Below are positions 8,575 through 16,840 of a stretch of DNA of 64,000 nt, piece by piece (within the stretch, counting starts at the first letter, position 1; each line of letters opens with the position of its first letter). Source of the DNA: Flavobacterium sp. ENC. GTDB taxonomy: Bacteria > Bacteroidota > Bacteroidia > Flavobacteriales > Flavobacteriaceae. The DNA lies in contig NZ_JAJMOY010000005.1 in assembly GCF_020991415.1 (NCBI RefSeq), positions 62,001 to 126,000 on the forward strand, read 5' to 3'. The position numbers were made by a program, and so were the translations under genes. Below the pieces are notes generated by a model. It had not been told where the DNA came from, did not search any database, and saw only the letters and a list, made by a program, of their open reading frames with translations.

Positions 8575-9019
8575 AATAGAAAATATAATAGAAAAATACT
8601 TTCAGGGAGAAACAACTATTGCCGAAGAGAACGAATTAAAAGAATATTTCTCTTCACCGGATGTTGCGCAGCATCTGGAACAATACAAACCTATGTTTGG
8701 TTATTTCTCTCAGGTAAAAGAACAAAAATCGACGCAGGAAATTCCACTACAAACTAAAAAACGAAATGTGGCGTGGTTATCGATTGCAGCATCCTTTGTT
8801 GTTTTACTGGGAATAGGAACCTTTTTTTATGTGAGCGAAAAAGATGCAGCTCCGGTTGTAGCGCAATCAGAATTAGGAACCTACGACAATCCTGAAGAAG
8901 CCTTGGCGGCAACGCAAAAAGCTTTATCATTACTGTCAAGCAATGTAAATGTAGGTATCGGAAGTGTACAATACATTAAGGAATACGAACAATCAAAAAA
9001 CAAAATTTTTAAACAATAA
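8561..9019 (+). CDS. Probable anti-sigma factor, single-pass membrane protein
   Basis: A 152-residue protein with a cytoplasmic N-terminal segment of about 70 residues (IIEKYFQGETTIAEENELKEYF is the usual zinc-free Bacteroidetes anti-sigma-like start, residues 8-29), one transmembrane helix (about 73-90, WLSIAASFVVLLGIGTFFYV) and a short periplasmic tail. It overlaps the sigma gene by 14 bases, so it is translationally coupled. Assignment as anti-sigma rests on position, topology and the N-terminal pattern; no HxxxCxxC zinc motif is present. Confidence 0.7.
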   Translation: MELNRIENIIEKYFQGETTIAEENELKEYFSSPDVAQHLEQYKPMFGYFSQVKEQKSTQEIPLQTKKRNVAWLSIAASFVVLLGIGTFFYVSEKDAAPVVAQSELGTYDNPEEALAATQKALSLLSSNVNVGIGSVQYIKEYEQSKNKIFKQ

Positions 9020-9034
9020 TTAAAATATAATACA

Positions 9035-9562
9035 ATGAAAAATTTCATCATAACAGTAGTTTTCACCTTTGTTACCACTATTTTTTACGGACAGGGCGCT
9101 TTTGACAAATTTGACGGTCAGGACGATGTAACATCCGTAATTGTAAACAAAAAAATGTTTGATTTAATGAGCAAAGTAAAAGTTGATGCAACCGATAAGG
9201 AAACACAGCAATACATTAAGCTGATTAAAAAATTAGATTATTTAAAAGTGTTTACCACTAAAAACCCAAAGGTTGAGGCAGAAATGAAAGCTTCTGCAGA
9301 CAAATACATTAAAACGGCAGGTTTAGAAGAATTAATGCGCGTAAACGATAGTGGTAAAAACATCAAAATACTAGTAAAATCCGGTGCCAGCGACACTCAG
9401 GTAAAAGAATTGCTGATGTTTATTGACGGAGCCAAAAACGAAGAATCGGTTTTACTATCGCTTACAGGTAATTTTGACTTAAACGAAATCTCAGTATTAA
9501 CAGACAAGATGCAGCTCCCAGGCGGTTCTGACTTAAAAAAAGCCTCTAAAGGCAAAAAATAA
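9035..9562 (+). CDS. DUF4252 domain protein, exported
   Basis: A 175-residue exported protein with a signal peptide (about residues 1-20, ending FYGQ) and a DUF4252-type body (KMFDLMSKVKVDATDKETQQY, an acidic alpha-beta pattern, and LLSLTGNFDLNEISVLTDKM, residues 135-154). Family function is not known; members usually follow an ECF sigma and membrane protein in this phylum, as here. It starts 15 bases after the anti-sigma gene and ends one base before the next DUF4252 gene, so it is in the same operon. Confidence 0.8.
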   Translation: MKNFIITVVFTFVTTIFYGQGAFDKFDGQDDVTSVIVNKKMFDLMSKVKVDATDKETQQYIKLIKKLDYLKVFTTKNPKVEAEMKASADKYIKTAGLEELMRVNDSGKNIKILVKSGASDTQVKELLMFIDGAKNEESVLLSLTGNFDLNEISVLTDKMQLPGGSDLKKASKGKK

Positions 9563-9563
9563 G

Positions 9564-10100
9564 ATGAAAATAAGCCTTTTTACCTCAGCCATTTTAGCTT
9601 TACTAACTTTGATAAGTTGTGAATCTAAACCTTCATTGCAAAAATATTTTGTAGAAAACACAGACAACAAAAATTTTATTGCCCTTGACGTTTCCCCTTC
9701 TATTTTGAACTTAGATAAAGCAAAATTATCTGCCGCTCAAACCGAAGCTTTAAACTCTTTTGACAAGATGAACATTCTTGCCTTTAAAGCAAATGCAACA
9801 AACCAGACCGCGTTTGAAACAGAAAGGGCTAAAGTGAAAGTAATCTTAAAAGATCCAAAATATCAGGAATTAATGAAGTTTGGTTCGGGCAAAGAAGGCG
9901 CATCGATAAGTTATGTGGGTACTGATGAAAACATTGAAGAATTTGTAGTTTTTGTCAACAGAAAAGAAAACGGATTCGCAGTTGTACGCGTTTTAGGAAA
10001 AGACATGAATCCGAATAACATCATGACTTTGATGAGTGTTTTAAAACAATCCAAAATCGACATGGAGCAGCTGAAACCCTTGCAGCAACTGGTTAAATAA
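9564..10100 (+). CDS. DUF4252 domain lipoprotein
   Basis: A 178-residue lipoprotein (lipobox LISC, Cys19) whose body shares the DUF4252 pattern with the preceding gene (KAKLSAAQTEALNSFDKMN, then FVVFVNRKENGFAVVRVLGKD), so the two look like diverged tandem duplicates, one with a cleavable signal and one lipid-anchored. Last gene of the ECF operon; a strong terminator follows. Function unknown. Confidence 0.78.
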   Translation: MKISLFTSAILALLTLISCESKPSLQKYFVENTDNKNFIALDVSPSILNLDKAKLSAAQTEALNSFDKMNILAFKANATNQTAFETERAKVKVILKDPKYQELMKFGSGKEGASISYVGTDENIEEFVVFVNRKENGFAVVRVLGKDMNPNNIMTLMSVLKQSKIDMEQLKPLQQLVK

Positions 10101-10116
10101 CAATCTTACTTTTAAC

Positions 10117-10147
10117 AAAAAAGCCTCTCTTATGAGGCTTTTTTTAT
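10117..10147 (+). terminator. Terminator of the ECF operon
   Basis: Stem AAAAAAGCCTC/GAGGCTTTTTT (10117-10127 and 10134-10144) with loop TCTTAT and trailing T run, 17 bases after the stop of the last DUF4252 gene. Confidence 0.88.
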
Positions 10148-10195
10148 TTCTGAAAATTAAACAGATTATTCGTCAGAATTCTTTTCGATTTAATT

Positions 10196-10224
10196 TTGAA
10201 GTGAACTAAATTTAGTTACATTTG
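10196..10224 (+). promoter_or_regulatory. Bacteroidetes-type promoter that fixes the start of the next gene
   Basis: TTG at 10196-10198 and TACATTTG at 10217-10224 with an 18-base gap. The -7 box includes the upstream in-frame TTG (10222), so that TTG cannot be in the transcript and the later TTG at 10240 is the likelier start. Confidence 0.65.
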
Positions 10225-10239
10225 AAAAAAATAAATAAA

Positions 10240-10914
10240 TTGAAAAAAATATTTAAAATTCTTTTAACCCTGCTTTTTGCCTTTACAGGATTTCTTTTGC
10301 TCTACGTACTAGTAGCATATGCACTTTCAAAAATTACAATTGACAAAGAAGAAAACACAAAACCTGAAGTTGAAATTTTCATTCTCACCAATGGCGTCCA
10401 TACCGATATTGTGATGCCGGTCAAAAATGACCAAACCGACTGGAGCAAACAAATTCAGTTTAAAAACACCAAAGCCGCAGACTCTACTTATAAATATATA
10501 GCCATGGGCTGGGGCGACAAAGGATTTTACCTGGAAACTCCTGAATGGTCCGATTTAAAAGCTTCCGTTGCTTTCAAAGCAGCGACAGGATTAAGCACCA
10601 CTGCCATTCACGCTACTTATTACAAACAGATGAGACTGGGAGAAGACTGCAAATCAATGATGATTAGCAAAGAACAATACGATCGCCTGATCAACTATAT
10701 TCACAATAGTTTTCAAAAAGACGCATCCGGCAATTATATGCCCATAAAAACCAATGCCAATTACAGCAAAACCGATGCGTTTTACGAAGCCAACGGAAGT
10801 TACAGTATGCTGCACACCTGTAATACCTGGGCCAATAGCGGCTTAAAAGCATGCGGCCAGAAATGCTGCTTCTGGACAGCAACGGATTCCGGAATTTTTT
10901 CGAAATACAAATAA
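10240..10914 (+). CDS. TIGR02117/DUF2459 family protein
   Basis: A 224-residue protein with an N-terminal membrane helix (ILLTLLFAFTGFLLLYVLVAYA, about residues 5-27) and an outer domain with FILTNGVHTDIVMPV, MGWGDKGFYLETPEW and the C-terminal CNTWANSGLKACG block, the pattern of the TIGR02117 (DUF2459) family. The conserved His in NGVHTD and the Cys in HTCNTWAN look like papain-like catalytic residues, but no activity is known to me. There is no ATG near the start; I chose the TTG at 10240 because an upstream TTG at 10222 lies inside a promoter -7 box. Followed 13 bases later by a YiaA/B-like gene. Confidence 0.8.
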   Translation: MKKIFKILLTLLFAFTGFLLLYVLVAYALSKITIDKEENTKPEVEIFILTNGVHTDIVMPVKNDQTDWSKQIQFKNTKAADSTYKYIAMGWGDKGFYLETPEWSDLKASVAFKAATGLSTTAIHATYYKQMRLGEDCKSMMISKEQYDRLINYIHNSFQKDASGNYMPIKTNANYSKTDAFYEANGSYSMLHTCNTWANSGLKACGQKCCFWTATDSGIFSKYK

Positions 10915-10927
10915 AATCAATATAAAC

Positions 10928-11326
10928 ATGACACAACAAAAAACATCAAATGCCTTTATAGCGGCATCCTGGGTAGCTCTTGGAGCCGGAACAGTAGGAT
11001 TTATAGTAGGACTTGCCAGAGCCGAAATGTTATTAAACGAAAAAGGATATTATTTTACAGTCCTAATGTTTGGTCTTTTCGCTGTAGTTTCCCTGCAAAA
11101 AAGCGTTAGGGACCGACTGGAAAATTTACCTGTAACAGACATTTATTACGGTATCTGCTGGTTTGGAACACTTTTATCAATTGTATTATTAGTAGTTGGA
11201 CTTTGGAATGCAACTATTTTACCAAGTGAAAAAGGTTTCTATGCTTTTGCGTTTTTATTAGCCCTTTTTGGTGCTATATCGGTACAAAAAAACACAAGAG
11301 ACAATATGTCAATATCTAATGAATAA
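10928..11326 (+). CDS. YiaA/YiaB family inner membrane protein
   Basis: A 132-residue protein with four transmembrane helices in two similar halves: each half ends in the pattern SLQKSVRD / SVQKNTRD and contains a NEKGYYF / SEKGFYA motif, the YiaAB two-helix repeat. Function unknown. It lies 13 bases after the DUF2459 gene and converges on carB. Confidence 0.85.
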   Translation: MTQQKTSNAFIAASWVALGAGTVGFIVGLARAEMLLNEKGYYFTVLMFGLFAVVSLQKSVRDRLENLPVTDIYYGICWFGTLLSIVLLVVGLWNATILPSEKGFYAFAFLLALFGAISVQKNTRDNMSISNE

Positions 11327-11370
11327 CATTTAAAGCACTATTAATTAAACCAACTTCAAAAATTAACCAC

Positions 11371-11403
11371 AAAAAAAGCTCCATTTTCATGGAGCTTTTT
11401 TTA
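11371..11403. terminator. Bidirectional terminator between YiaA-like gene and carB
   Basis: Stem AAAAAGCTCCAT/ATGGAGCTTTTT with loop TTTC, A run before and T run after (11371-11403), between two convergent stops. Confidence 0.88.
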
Positions 11404-11418
11404 TATGAGGATTTGAGC

Positions 11419-14274
11419 TTATTTACTCAAATACATTTTTCTTCTGGAGTACAATTCGTAGAATTGGTCGTCTTTTAAGTCATCAATAAACAGGATACTT
11501 TCTCCTGTTGATTTCATTTCCGGCCCTAATGCTTTGTTTACATTATGGAATTTACTGAAAGAGAAAACCGGCTGTTTGATCGCATATCCTTTTAATTGTG
11601 GATTAAAGTCGAAATCAGTTACTTTATTGTGTCCTAACATTACCTTAGTAGCGTAGTTCACATAAGGCTCTCCGTAGGCTTTTGCAATAAACGGAACCGT
11701 TCTTGAAGCTCTTGGATTCGCTTCGATAATGTAAACCGTATCATCTTTTATCGCAAACTGAATATTGATCAGACCAACTGTTTTTAGCGCTCTGGCAATT
11801 TTTGTAGTATGGTCTTTTATTTGCTGCATTACGAATTCCCCTAAGTTAAAAGGAGGCAAGGTAGCATTACTGTCTCCCGAGTGCACTCCGCAAGGCTCAA
11901 TGTGCTCCATTATTCCGATGATGTAAACATTTCCATCAGCATCACAAATGGCATCTGCTTCCGCTTCGATGGCACCTGCTAAATAGTGGTCTAAAAGTAA
12001 TTTATTTCCGGGAATCGTTTTCAACAAGTTGATTACGTGCTCTTCCAGTTCTTTTTTGTTGATTACAATTTTCATTCCCTGACCTCCCAAAACATAAGAA
12101 GGACGGATCAGTAATGGAAAATCTAAAGTGTCTGCTAAAGCTGAAGCTTCGTCAGCCGTTTCAGCAATTCCGAATTGTGGAAAAGGAATATTCAATTCTG
12201 TCAGTAAATCGGAGAAACGACCTCTGTCTTCGGCTAAATCCAATGCATCAAAACTGGTTCCGATGATCTTTACGCCGTATTTGGATAATTTTTCAGCCAG
12301 TTTTAATGCTGTTTGCCCACCCAGCTGCACAATTACACCTTCCGGTTTTTCATGCTGGATAATATCGTAGATATGTTCCCAGAAAACAGGTTCAAAATAC
12401 AACTTATCCGCTGTATCAAAATCAGTAGAAACCGTTTCAGGATTACAGTTGATCATGATAGTTTCGTATCCGCACTCTTTTGCGGCCAAAACACCATGCA
12501 CACAAGAATAATCGAACTCAATTCCCTGTCCGATCCTGTTTGGTCCCGAACCTAAGACGATGATTTTCTTTTTGTCTGTTACCACACTTTCGTTATCCAC
12601 ATAACGCTCTCCGTTTGCTTTTTCGATTTCAGCCTCAAAAGTCGAATAGTAATAAGGTGTTTTTGCCTTAAATTCGGCTGCGCAGGTATCTACCAGTTTA
12701 AACACACGGTTTACATTCATCTCCATACGCAAAGTATGAACTTCACTTTCCAGACAATTGACCATGTGGGCAATTTGTCTGTCGGCAAAACCTTTTTGTT
12801 TCGCTTCCAGCAACAGTTCTTTTGGCAGATTAGAAACTTTATAGGTAGAAATTTCTTTTTCTAAAGTATAAAGCTCTTCATATTGTTTCAGGAACCACAT
12901 ATCGATTTTTGTGATTTCATGAATACGGCTCAACGGAATTCCCATTGCAATGGCATCATAAATTACAAAAACACGATCCCAACTTGCAAAAGTCAGTTTC
13001 TCGATAATCTGTTCGTAGTTTTTATATCCTTTTCCGTCGGCACCTAAACCGTTACGTTTAATTTCTAATGATTGGGTTGCTTTATGCAAAGCTTCCTGGA
13101 ACGAACGTCCGATTCCCATAACCTCACCCACAGATTTCATCTGAAGTCCAAGCGTTCTGTCTGCTCCTTCGAATTTATCAAAGTTCCAGCGCGGAATTTT
13201 TACGATTACATAATCCAAAGTTGGTTCGAAAAGAGCCGAAGTCGATTTTGTAATCTGGTTTTGCAATTCATCTAAATTATATCCCAAAGCCAGTTTAGAA
13301 GCAATTTTAGCAATCGGATAACCTGTTGCTTTAGAGGCCAGTGCAGAAGAACGGGATACACGAGGATTGATTTCAATCGCAACGATGTCTTCTTTTTCAT
13401 CCGGTGAAACTGCAAATTGTACGTTACAGCCTCCTGCGAAATTACCAATACTGCGCATCATTAAGATCGCATAGTCACGTAATTTCTGGAATGTCGTATC
13501 TGATAAGGTCATTGCCGGTGCAACTGTGATTGAATCTCCGGTATGAATTCCCATTGGATCCATATTTTCGATAGAACAAATGATTACTACGTTATCATTT
13601 TTATCTCTCAAAAGCTCCAGTTCGTATTCTTTCCATCCCATTAAAGCTTTGTCAATCAAGACTTCATGTATTGGGGATGCTTCTAAACCACGGGTTAAAA
13701 GCTCATCAAAATCTTCTTTTTTGTAAACAATTGCAGCTCCGGTTCCTCCCAGTGTAAACGAAGGACGAATTACTAATGGGAAACCAAATTCCTGCGCAAT
13801 TTCCTTTCCTTCCAAATAAGAAGTAGCTGTTTTTGCAGGTGCAGTCGGAACATTTATTTTTTCCAAAAGCTGTTTAAACTGCTCTCTGTCTTCAGTAATA
13901 TTAATCGCGTTTACATCAACTCCTATTAATCTTACACCGAAGTCCTGCCAAATTCCTTTTTCTTCCGCTTCCAGACATAAATTTAAAGCCGTTTGTCCAC
14001 CCATTGTTGGCAAAACTGCATCAATTTGTGGATGTTCCTTTAGAATTTCAATAATCGATTTTGTAGTTAATGGTTTCAAATATATATGATCGGCCATGGT
14101 TGGGTCGGTCATAATAGTCGCTGGATTTGAGTTTATCAAGATAACTTCAATTCCTTCTTCACGAATAGAACGTGCAGATTGAGAACCTGCATAATCAAAT
14201 TCGCAAGCTTGACCAATAACAATAGGTCCTGAACCTATTATTAAAACTGATTTTATTGATGTGTCTTTAGGCAT
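11419..14274 (-). CDS. carB: Carbamoyl-phosphate synthase large subunit, short form
   Basis: Makes carbamoyl phosphate from bicarbonate, ammonia and two ATP for pyrimidine and arginine synthesis. The 951 residues contain the two homologous ATP-grasp halves: the first opens with IGSGPIVIGQACEFDYAG, the second with LGSGPNRIGQGIEFDYS near residue 572. Conserved EINPRVSRSSALASKATGYP and EANPRASRTVPFIAKAYG blocks are both present. The protein ends shortly after the second synthase half, about 120 residues shorter than the E. coli enzyme (1073), so the C-terminal MGS-like allosteric domain is missing. carA is not in the window. rpmH lies upstream on the same strand behind its own terminator. Confidence 0.95.
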   Translation of the reverse strand: MPKDTSIKSVLIIGSGPIVIGQACEFDYAGSQSARSIREEGIEVILINSNPATIMTDPTMADHIYLKPLTTKSIIEILKEHPQIDAVLPTMGGQTALNLCLEAEEKGIWQDFGVRLIGVDVNAINITEDREQFKQLLEKINVPTAPAKTATSYLEGKEIAQEFGFPLVIRPSFTLGGTGAAIVYKKEDFDELLTRGLEASPIHEVLIDKALMGWKEYELELLRDKNDNVVIICSIENMDPMGIHTGDSITVAPAMTLSDTTFQKLRDYAILMMRSIGNFAGGCNVQFAVSPDEKEDIVAIEINPRVSRSSALASKATGYPIAKIASKLALGYNLDELQNQITKSTSALFEPTLDYVIVKIPRWNFDKFEGADRTLGLQMKSVGEVMGIGRSFQEALHKATQSLEIKRNGLGADGKGYKNYEQIIEKLTFASWDRVFVIYDAIAMGIPLSRIHEITKIDMWFLKQYEELYTLEKEISTYKVSNLPKELLLEAKQKGFADRQIAHMVNCLESEVHTLRMEMNVNRVFKLVDTCAAEFKAKTPYYYSTFEAEIEKANGERYVDNESVVTDKKKIIVLGSGPNRIGQGIEFDYSCVHGVLAAKECGYETIMINCNPETVSTDFDTADKLYFEPVFWEHIYDIIQHEKPEGVIVQLGGQTALKLAEKLSKYGVKIIGTSFDALDLAEDRGRFSDLLTELNIPFPQFGIAETADEASALADTLDFPLLIRPSYVLGGQGMKIVINKKELEEHVINLLKTIPGNKLLLDHYLAGAIEAEADAICDADGNVYIIGIMEHIEPCGVHSGDSNATLPPFNLGEFVMQQIKDHTTKIARALKTVGLINIQFAIKDDTVYIIEANPRASRTVPFIAKAYGEPYVNYATKVMLGHNKVTDFDFNPQLKGYAIKQPVFSFSKFHNVNKALGPEMKSTGESILFIDDLKDDQFYELYSRRKMYLSK

Positions 14275-14366
14275 TTTATTTGTATTGTGTAGTTATATTT
14301 TACTGAAAAGCTGCTATAGTTTGTTAAAAACCAAAACATTACCGCTTTTTATTACTGACAAGGTAT

Positions 14367-14402
14367 AAAAAAAGGCGATACTAAAAAAAGTAACGCCTTA
14401 TT
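14367..14402 (-). terminator. Terminator of rpmH
   Basis: On the minus strand an imperfect stem TAAGGCGTTAC / GTATCGCCTTT (14372-14399, one A-A mismatch) ends in a T run (the A run at 14366-14373 on the plus strand). It lies 17 bases after the rpmH stop and before carB. Confidence 0.7.
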
Positions 14403-14418
14403 TATGTTTATAGAAACA

Positions 14419-14580
14419 TTATTTTTTGTGTCTAGGTTCGCTAGAAACAGTCAATTTATGTCTTCCTTTAGCTCTTCTGCGCGCTAGAACTTTTCTTCCA
14501 TTCGCAGAAGCCATTCTGTCCATAAATCCGTGCTTATTTCTTCTTTTTCTTTTCGATGGTTGAAACGTTCTTTTGCTCAT
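14419..14580 (-). CDS. rpmH: 50S ribosomal protein L34
   Basis: A 53-codon gene. It translates to [16 protein letters not shown], then [20 protein letters not shown] and a C-terminal [17 protein letters not shown], the unmistakable highly basic L34 sequence with the invariant TFQPS and GFxxRMxSxxGRxVLxxRRxKGR motifs. Start ATG is at 14580 (minus), stop TAA at 14419-14421. The tail SSEPRHKK is an extension common in Flavobacteria. A clear promoter lies upstream (14653-14682) and a terminator downstream. Unlike in many bacteria it is not followed by rnpA. Confidence 0.97.
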
Positions 14581-14652
14581 TGCTTTGTATCTTTAAAATG
14601 GTATCTAATATCTCTTTTCTGTTTTCGAATATCGTTATTCCAAAACCGAGTG

Positions 14653-14682
14653 CAAATATACAAAGACTTTTTTTTCTGGCAA
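14653..14682 (-). promoter_or_regulatory. Promoter of rpmH
   Basis: On the minus strand TTG (plus 14680-14682) and TATATTTG (plus 14653-14660) are 19 bases apart, 73 bases upstream of the rpmH start codon. Confidence 0.65.
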
Positions 14683-14716
14683 GTACTTTAATAAAAATAT
14701 TTTTAATTCATTTTAC

Positions 14717-14724
14717 TATATTTG
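14717..14724 (+). promoter_or_regulatory. -7 box for the TPR-like gene
   Basis: TATATTTG fits TAnnTTTG, 22 bases before the start codon at 14747. No clear TTG at -33, so the call is moderate. It is back-to-back with the rpmH promoter. Confidence 0.5.
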
Positions 14725-14746
14725 CAAGCACAAATATACATCTATT

Positions 14747-15262
14747 ATGTTTCATAAAAATATTAAACTTATTTTGGCCGGACTTCTAGTAGTCGCTGGC
14801 GTTTGGCAATTTACAGAAAGTAATATTGGGAACGGAATTTTCCTTATTTTACTAACTGCAATTCCTATTTTTCTTTACTTTAAAAACGAATTTATCCTTT
14901 TAGCCTTCCTTAAATTAAGAAAACAAGACTTTGAAGGAGCTAAAAAGTGGCTGGCATACATTAAAAATCCTGAAGCTGCATTAGTAAGAAAACAACAAGG
15001 ATATTTTAATTACCTACACGGAATCATGTTATCGCAAATGAATATCAACCAGGCAGAGAAACATTTCAAGAAAGCAATCGAACTTGGATTATCTATGGAC
15101 ATGGATTTGGCAGTAGCTAAATTAAACCTTGCCGGAGTTGCGATGTCACGCAGAAGAAAACTGGAAGCTACCAATTTGCTAAATGAAGCTAAGAAATTAG
15201 ACAAACAAGGTATGCTGAAAGAGCAAATCACAATGATGAAAGAACAAATGAAGAAAATCTAA
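14747..15262 (+). CDS. Membrane protein with TPR-like C-terminal half
   Basis: A 171-residue protein: two N-terminal transmembrane helices (about 6-22 and 27-44, LILAGLLVVAGVWQF and GIFLILLTAIPIFLYF), then a helical cytoplasmic part with a TPR-like pair (FNYLHGIMLSQMNINQAEKHF and VAKLNLAGVAMSRRRKLEAT, residues about 86-150). Highly basic toward the end. Conserved hypothetical in Flavobacteria as far as I recognise; function unknown. A terminator follows at 15286. Confidence 0.75.
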   Translation: MFHKNIKLILAGLLVVAGVWQFTESNIGNGIFLILLTAIPIFLYFKNEFILLAFLKLRKQDFEGAKKWLAYIKNPEAALVRKQQGYFNYLHGIMLSQMNINQAEKHFKKAIELGLSMDMDLAVAKLNLAGVAMSRRRKLEATNLLNEAKKLDKQGMLKEQITMMKEQMKKI

Positions 15263-15281
15263 CGATTTTTTAAATTTCAAT

Positions 15282-15325
15282 AAAAAAAATCCTAAATTCC
15301 AATTGCGAATTTGGGATTTTTTTAT
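15282..15325. terminator. Bidirectional terminator
   Basis: Stem AAAATCCTAAATTC / GAATTTGGGATTTT (15286-15299 and 15307-15320, one mismatch) flanked by A and T runs, between convergent genes. The following 15325-15400 is low-complexity (TTTAGATT and TTGGAATTT repeats) with nothing else visible. Confidence 0.8.
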
Positions 15326-15405
15326 TTTAGATTTTAGATTAATTGGAATTTGGAATTTAAAATATTTGGAATTTAGATTTCAACTATTGGAATTTTACAA
15401 CCCTC

Positions 15406-16065
15406 TTATTCCTCCAGTATAATCGAAGGCAGATTTTCATTAAGCCATTTGTACTTGTTGATAATCATAACATGAGTTCCTCCCTTTACTACAATACAGC
15501 TCTTGATGTACTTAATCGGAAAAACATCATCCTGATCTCCGTGAATATGAATTACATTTTGATCCACCTGATTCCTCTCCCACAAAATAACCGACTCTAC
15601 AGCCCATTGCAAATAATAAAGGTCACGAACCGAAAGAAACTTTTCATATAACTTAATCCGTTTGTTTATTTTTTCCCCAAACGAAAACTTGGCCAGCTTT
15701 TCTACATTTAGGAGCAGCTGCATAGGGATGAGTTTATAGGCTTTGGTAGTTTTACCAATTTTCATTCTTCTCGGAAATTCAAGATTACTTCTGACACTTG
15801 AGATAATAATCACTTTCCGGACCTCAATATGTTTGGTCATTTCCTGAACCAGAATACCTCCGAAAGAAACGCCGATTAAAACCGGATTCGGATGTTTGAT
15901 GTTTTTGGTGATTCGGAGTGCATAATCGGACAATGGTTCTTTTGGAAGCGGAATTTCCCATTCCAGTAAACACATTTCAAAAATTGATTCATCCAGGTGA
16001 ATCCTTTCAAAAATTGATGAACTTGCAGCCAGCCCTGGCATAAAATAAACCGGAATTTTACTCAT
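15406..16065 (-). CDS. Alpha/beta hydrolase
   Basis: A 219-residue small alpha/beta hydrolase. Oxyanion region PVYFMPGLAASS (residues 5-16), nucleophile elbow GVSFGG with Ser67, acid in HGDQDDVFP (Asp177 or Asp180) and His198 in KGGTHVMI, so the catalytic triad is complete. No signal peptide, so it acts in the cytoplasm. Substrate unknown. Single-gene transcript; the 292 bases upstream to the next gene are described separately. Confidence 0.85.
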   Translation of the reverse strand: MSKIPVYFMPGLAASSSIFERIHLDESIFEMCLLEWEIPLPKEPLSDYALRITKNIKHPNPVLIGVSFGGILVQEMTKHIEVRKVIIISSVRSNLEFPRRMKIGKTTKAYKLIPMQLLLNVEKLAKFSFGEKINKRIKLYEKFLSVRDLYYLQWAVESVILWERNQVDQNVIHIHGDQDDVFPIKYIKSCIVVKGGTHVMIINKYKWLNENLPSIILEE

Positions 16066-16357
16066 TGGATCAAAAGAAATTACAATTATAAATCTTGTTA
16101 GAAAGTTTAAATTTACTTTTTTTACTATATGACTAGCAAATTTCAGACCGTAATATTACAGAAAAATAAAAAACAAACAGGCAAAGTAATGGTCAATGTA
16201 ACCTCTGTGATGAAAAATAATTCAATATTGAAAATCAAATGATTACCTTTGTATTTGAAATAAAATACGATTAAAAATCTTATACAGAATTTTCTTTCAT
16301 ACTTATTTCAAGCCTCAACCCTATTTTTTTGAACAGTACCTAAAACACAAATTTGTT
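16066..16357. other. Intergenic region between divergent genes
   Basis: AT-rich, 292 bases. It holds TACCTTTG at 16244-16251, which fits a -7 box for the plus-strand GNAT-like gene (start 16358), without a well-spaced TTG. A 37-codon open frame at 16128-16241 has no recognisable product. Nothing else seen. Confidence 0.4.
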
Positions 16358-16663
16358 ATGGAACACACAATTGAATCTATGGAAATCAAAGACAACACTT
16401 TCGCAAGACAATTTGAAACCATAGTACCGCAAGGAATGCTTACTGTTGAATATTCATTTCAGGAAAAAAAGATTTTTTTAACCAAAATCAATACCCCGGA
16501 AGGTTACGAAAATCAGGCAGTAATTGATGCACTACTTAAAAACATCATGGAAGTCATTATCGAAAAGAAATTCAGACTAATGCCGATTTCTCCGAAAATC
16601 GCCTTATTCATCAAAAAAAATCCAAAATACAAAGAATTGCTTCCTCCCGGAATCAGGATTTAA
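16358..16663 (+). CDS. Small GNAT-like acetyltransferase domain protein
   Basis: A 101-residue protein fitting the short GCN5-related N-acetyltransferase family (YjdJ type): strands FETIVPQGMLTVEYSFQEKK, then LTKINTPEGYENQAVIDALLKNIMEVI (helix after the CoA-binding turn) and a final KIALFIKKNPKYKELLP. The usual acetyl-CoA pyrophosphate loop is weak. Cytoplasmic. Substrate unknown. Single gene with imperfect hairpins downstream (CCGAT/ATCGG at 16695-16710). Confidence 0.65.
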   Translation: MEHTIESMEIKDNTFARQFETIVPQGMLTVEYSFQEKKIFLTKINTPEGYENQAVIDALLKNIMEVIIEKKFRLMPISPKIALFIKKNPKYKELLPPGIRI

Positions 16664-16790
16664 TTTAAAAAATCCTTCACTACCCTAATCTCAACCGATC
16701 TTCATATCGGCATACCCGCTTCTTAAAAATACCGAAGCCGGGCAGTGATTGTATTGCACAAAAGTTCGGCAAAGTGATCTTAACAGCATA

Positions 16791-16820
16791 AAAAAAGCAC
16801 AGGAATTACCCTGTGCTTTC
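16791..16820 (-). terminator. Terminator of the ABC-F gene
   Basis: Stem AAAGCACAGG / CCTGTGCTTT (16794-16803 and 16810-16819), loop AATTAC, with an A run on its left that reads as a T run on the minus strand. Confidence 0.85.
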
Positions 16821-16840
16821 TATTTATAAGTTATCAAAAG

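Noticed and set aside
16128..16241. 37-codon open frame (starts ATGACTAGCAAATTTCAGAC) upstream of the GNAT-like gene
   Set aside because: No recognisable product, and a candidate -7 box for the next gene overlaps its downstream end; could be chance in AT-rich DNA.
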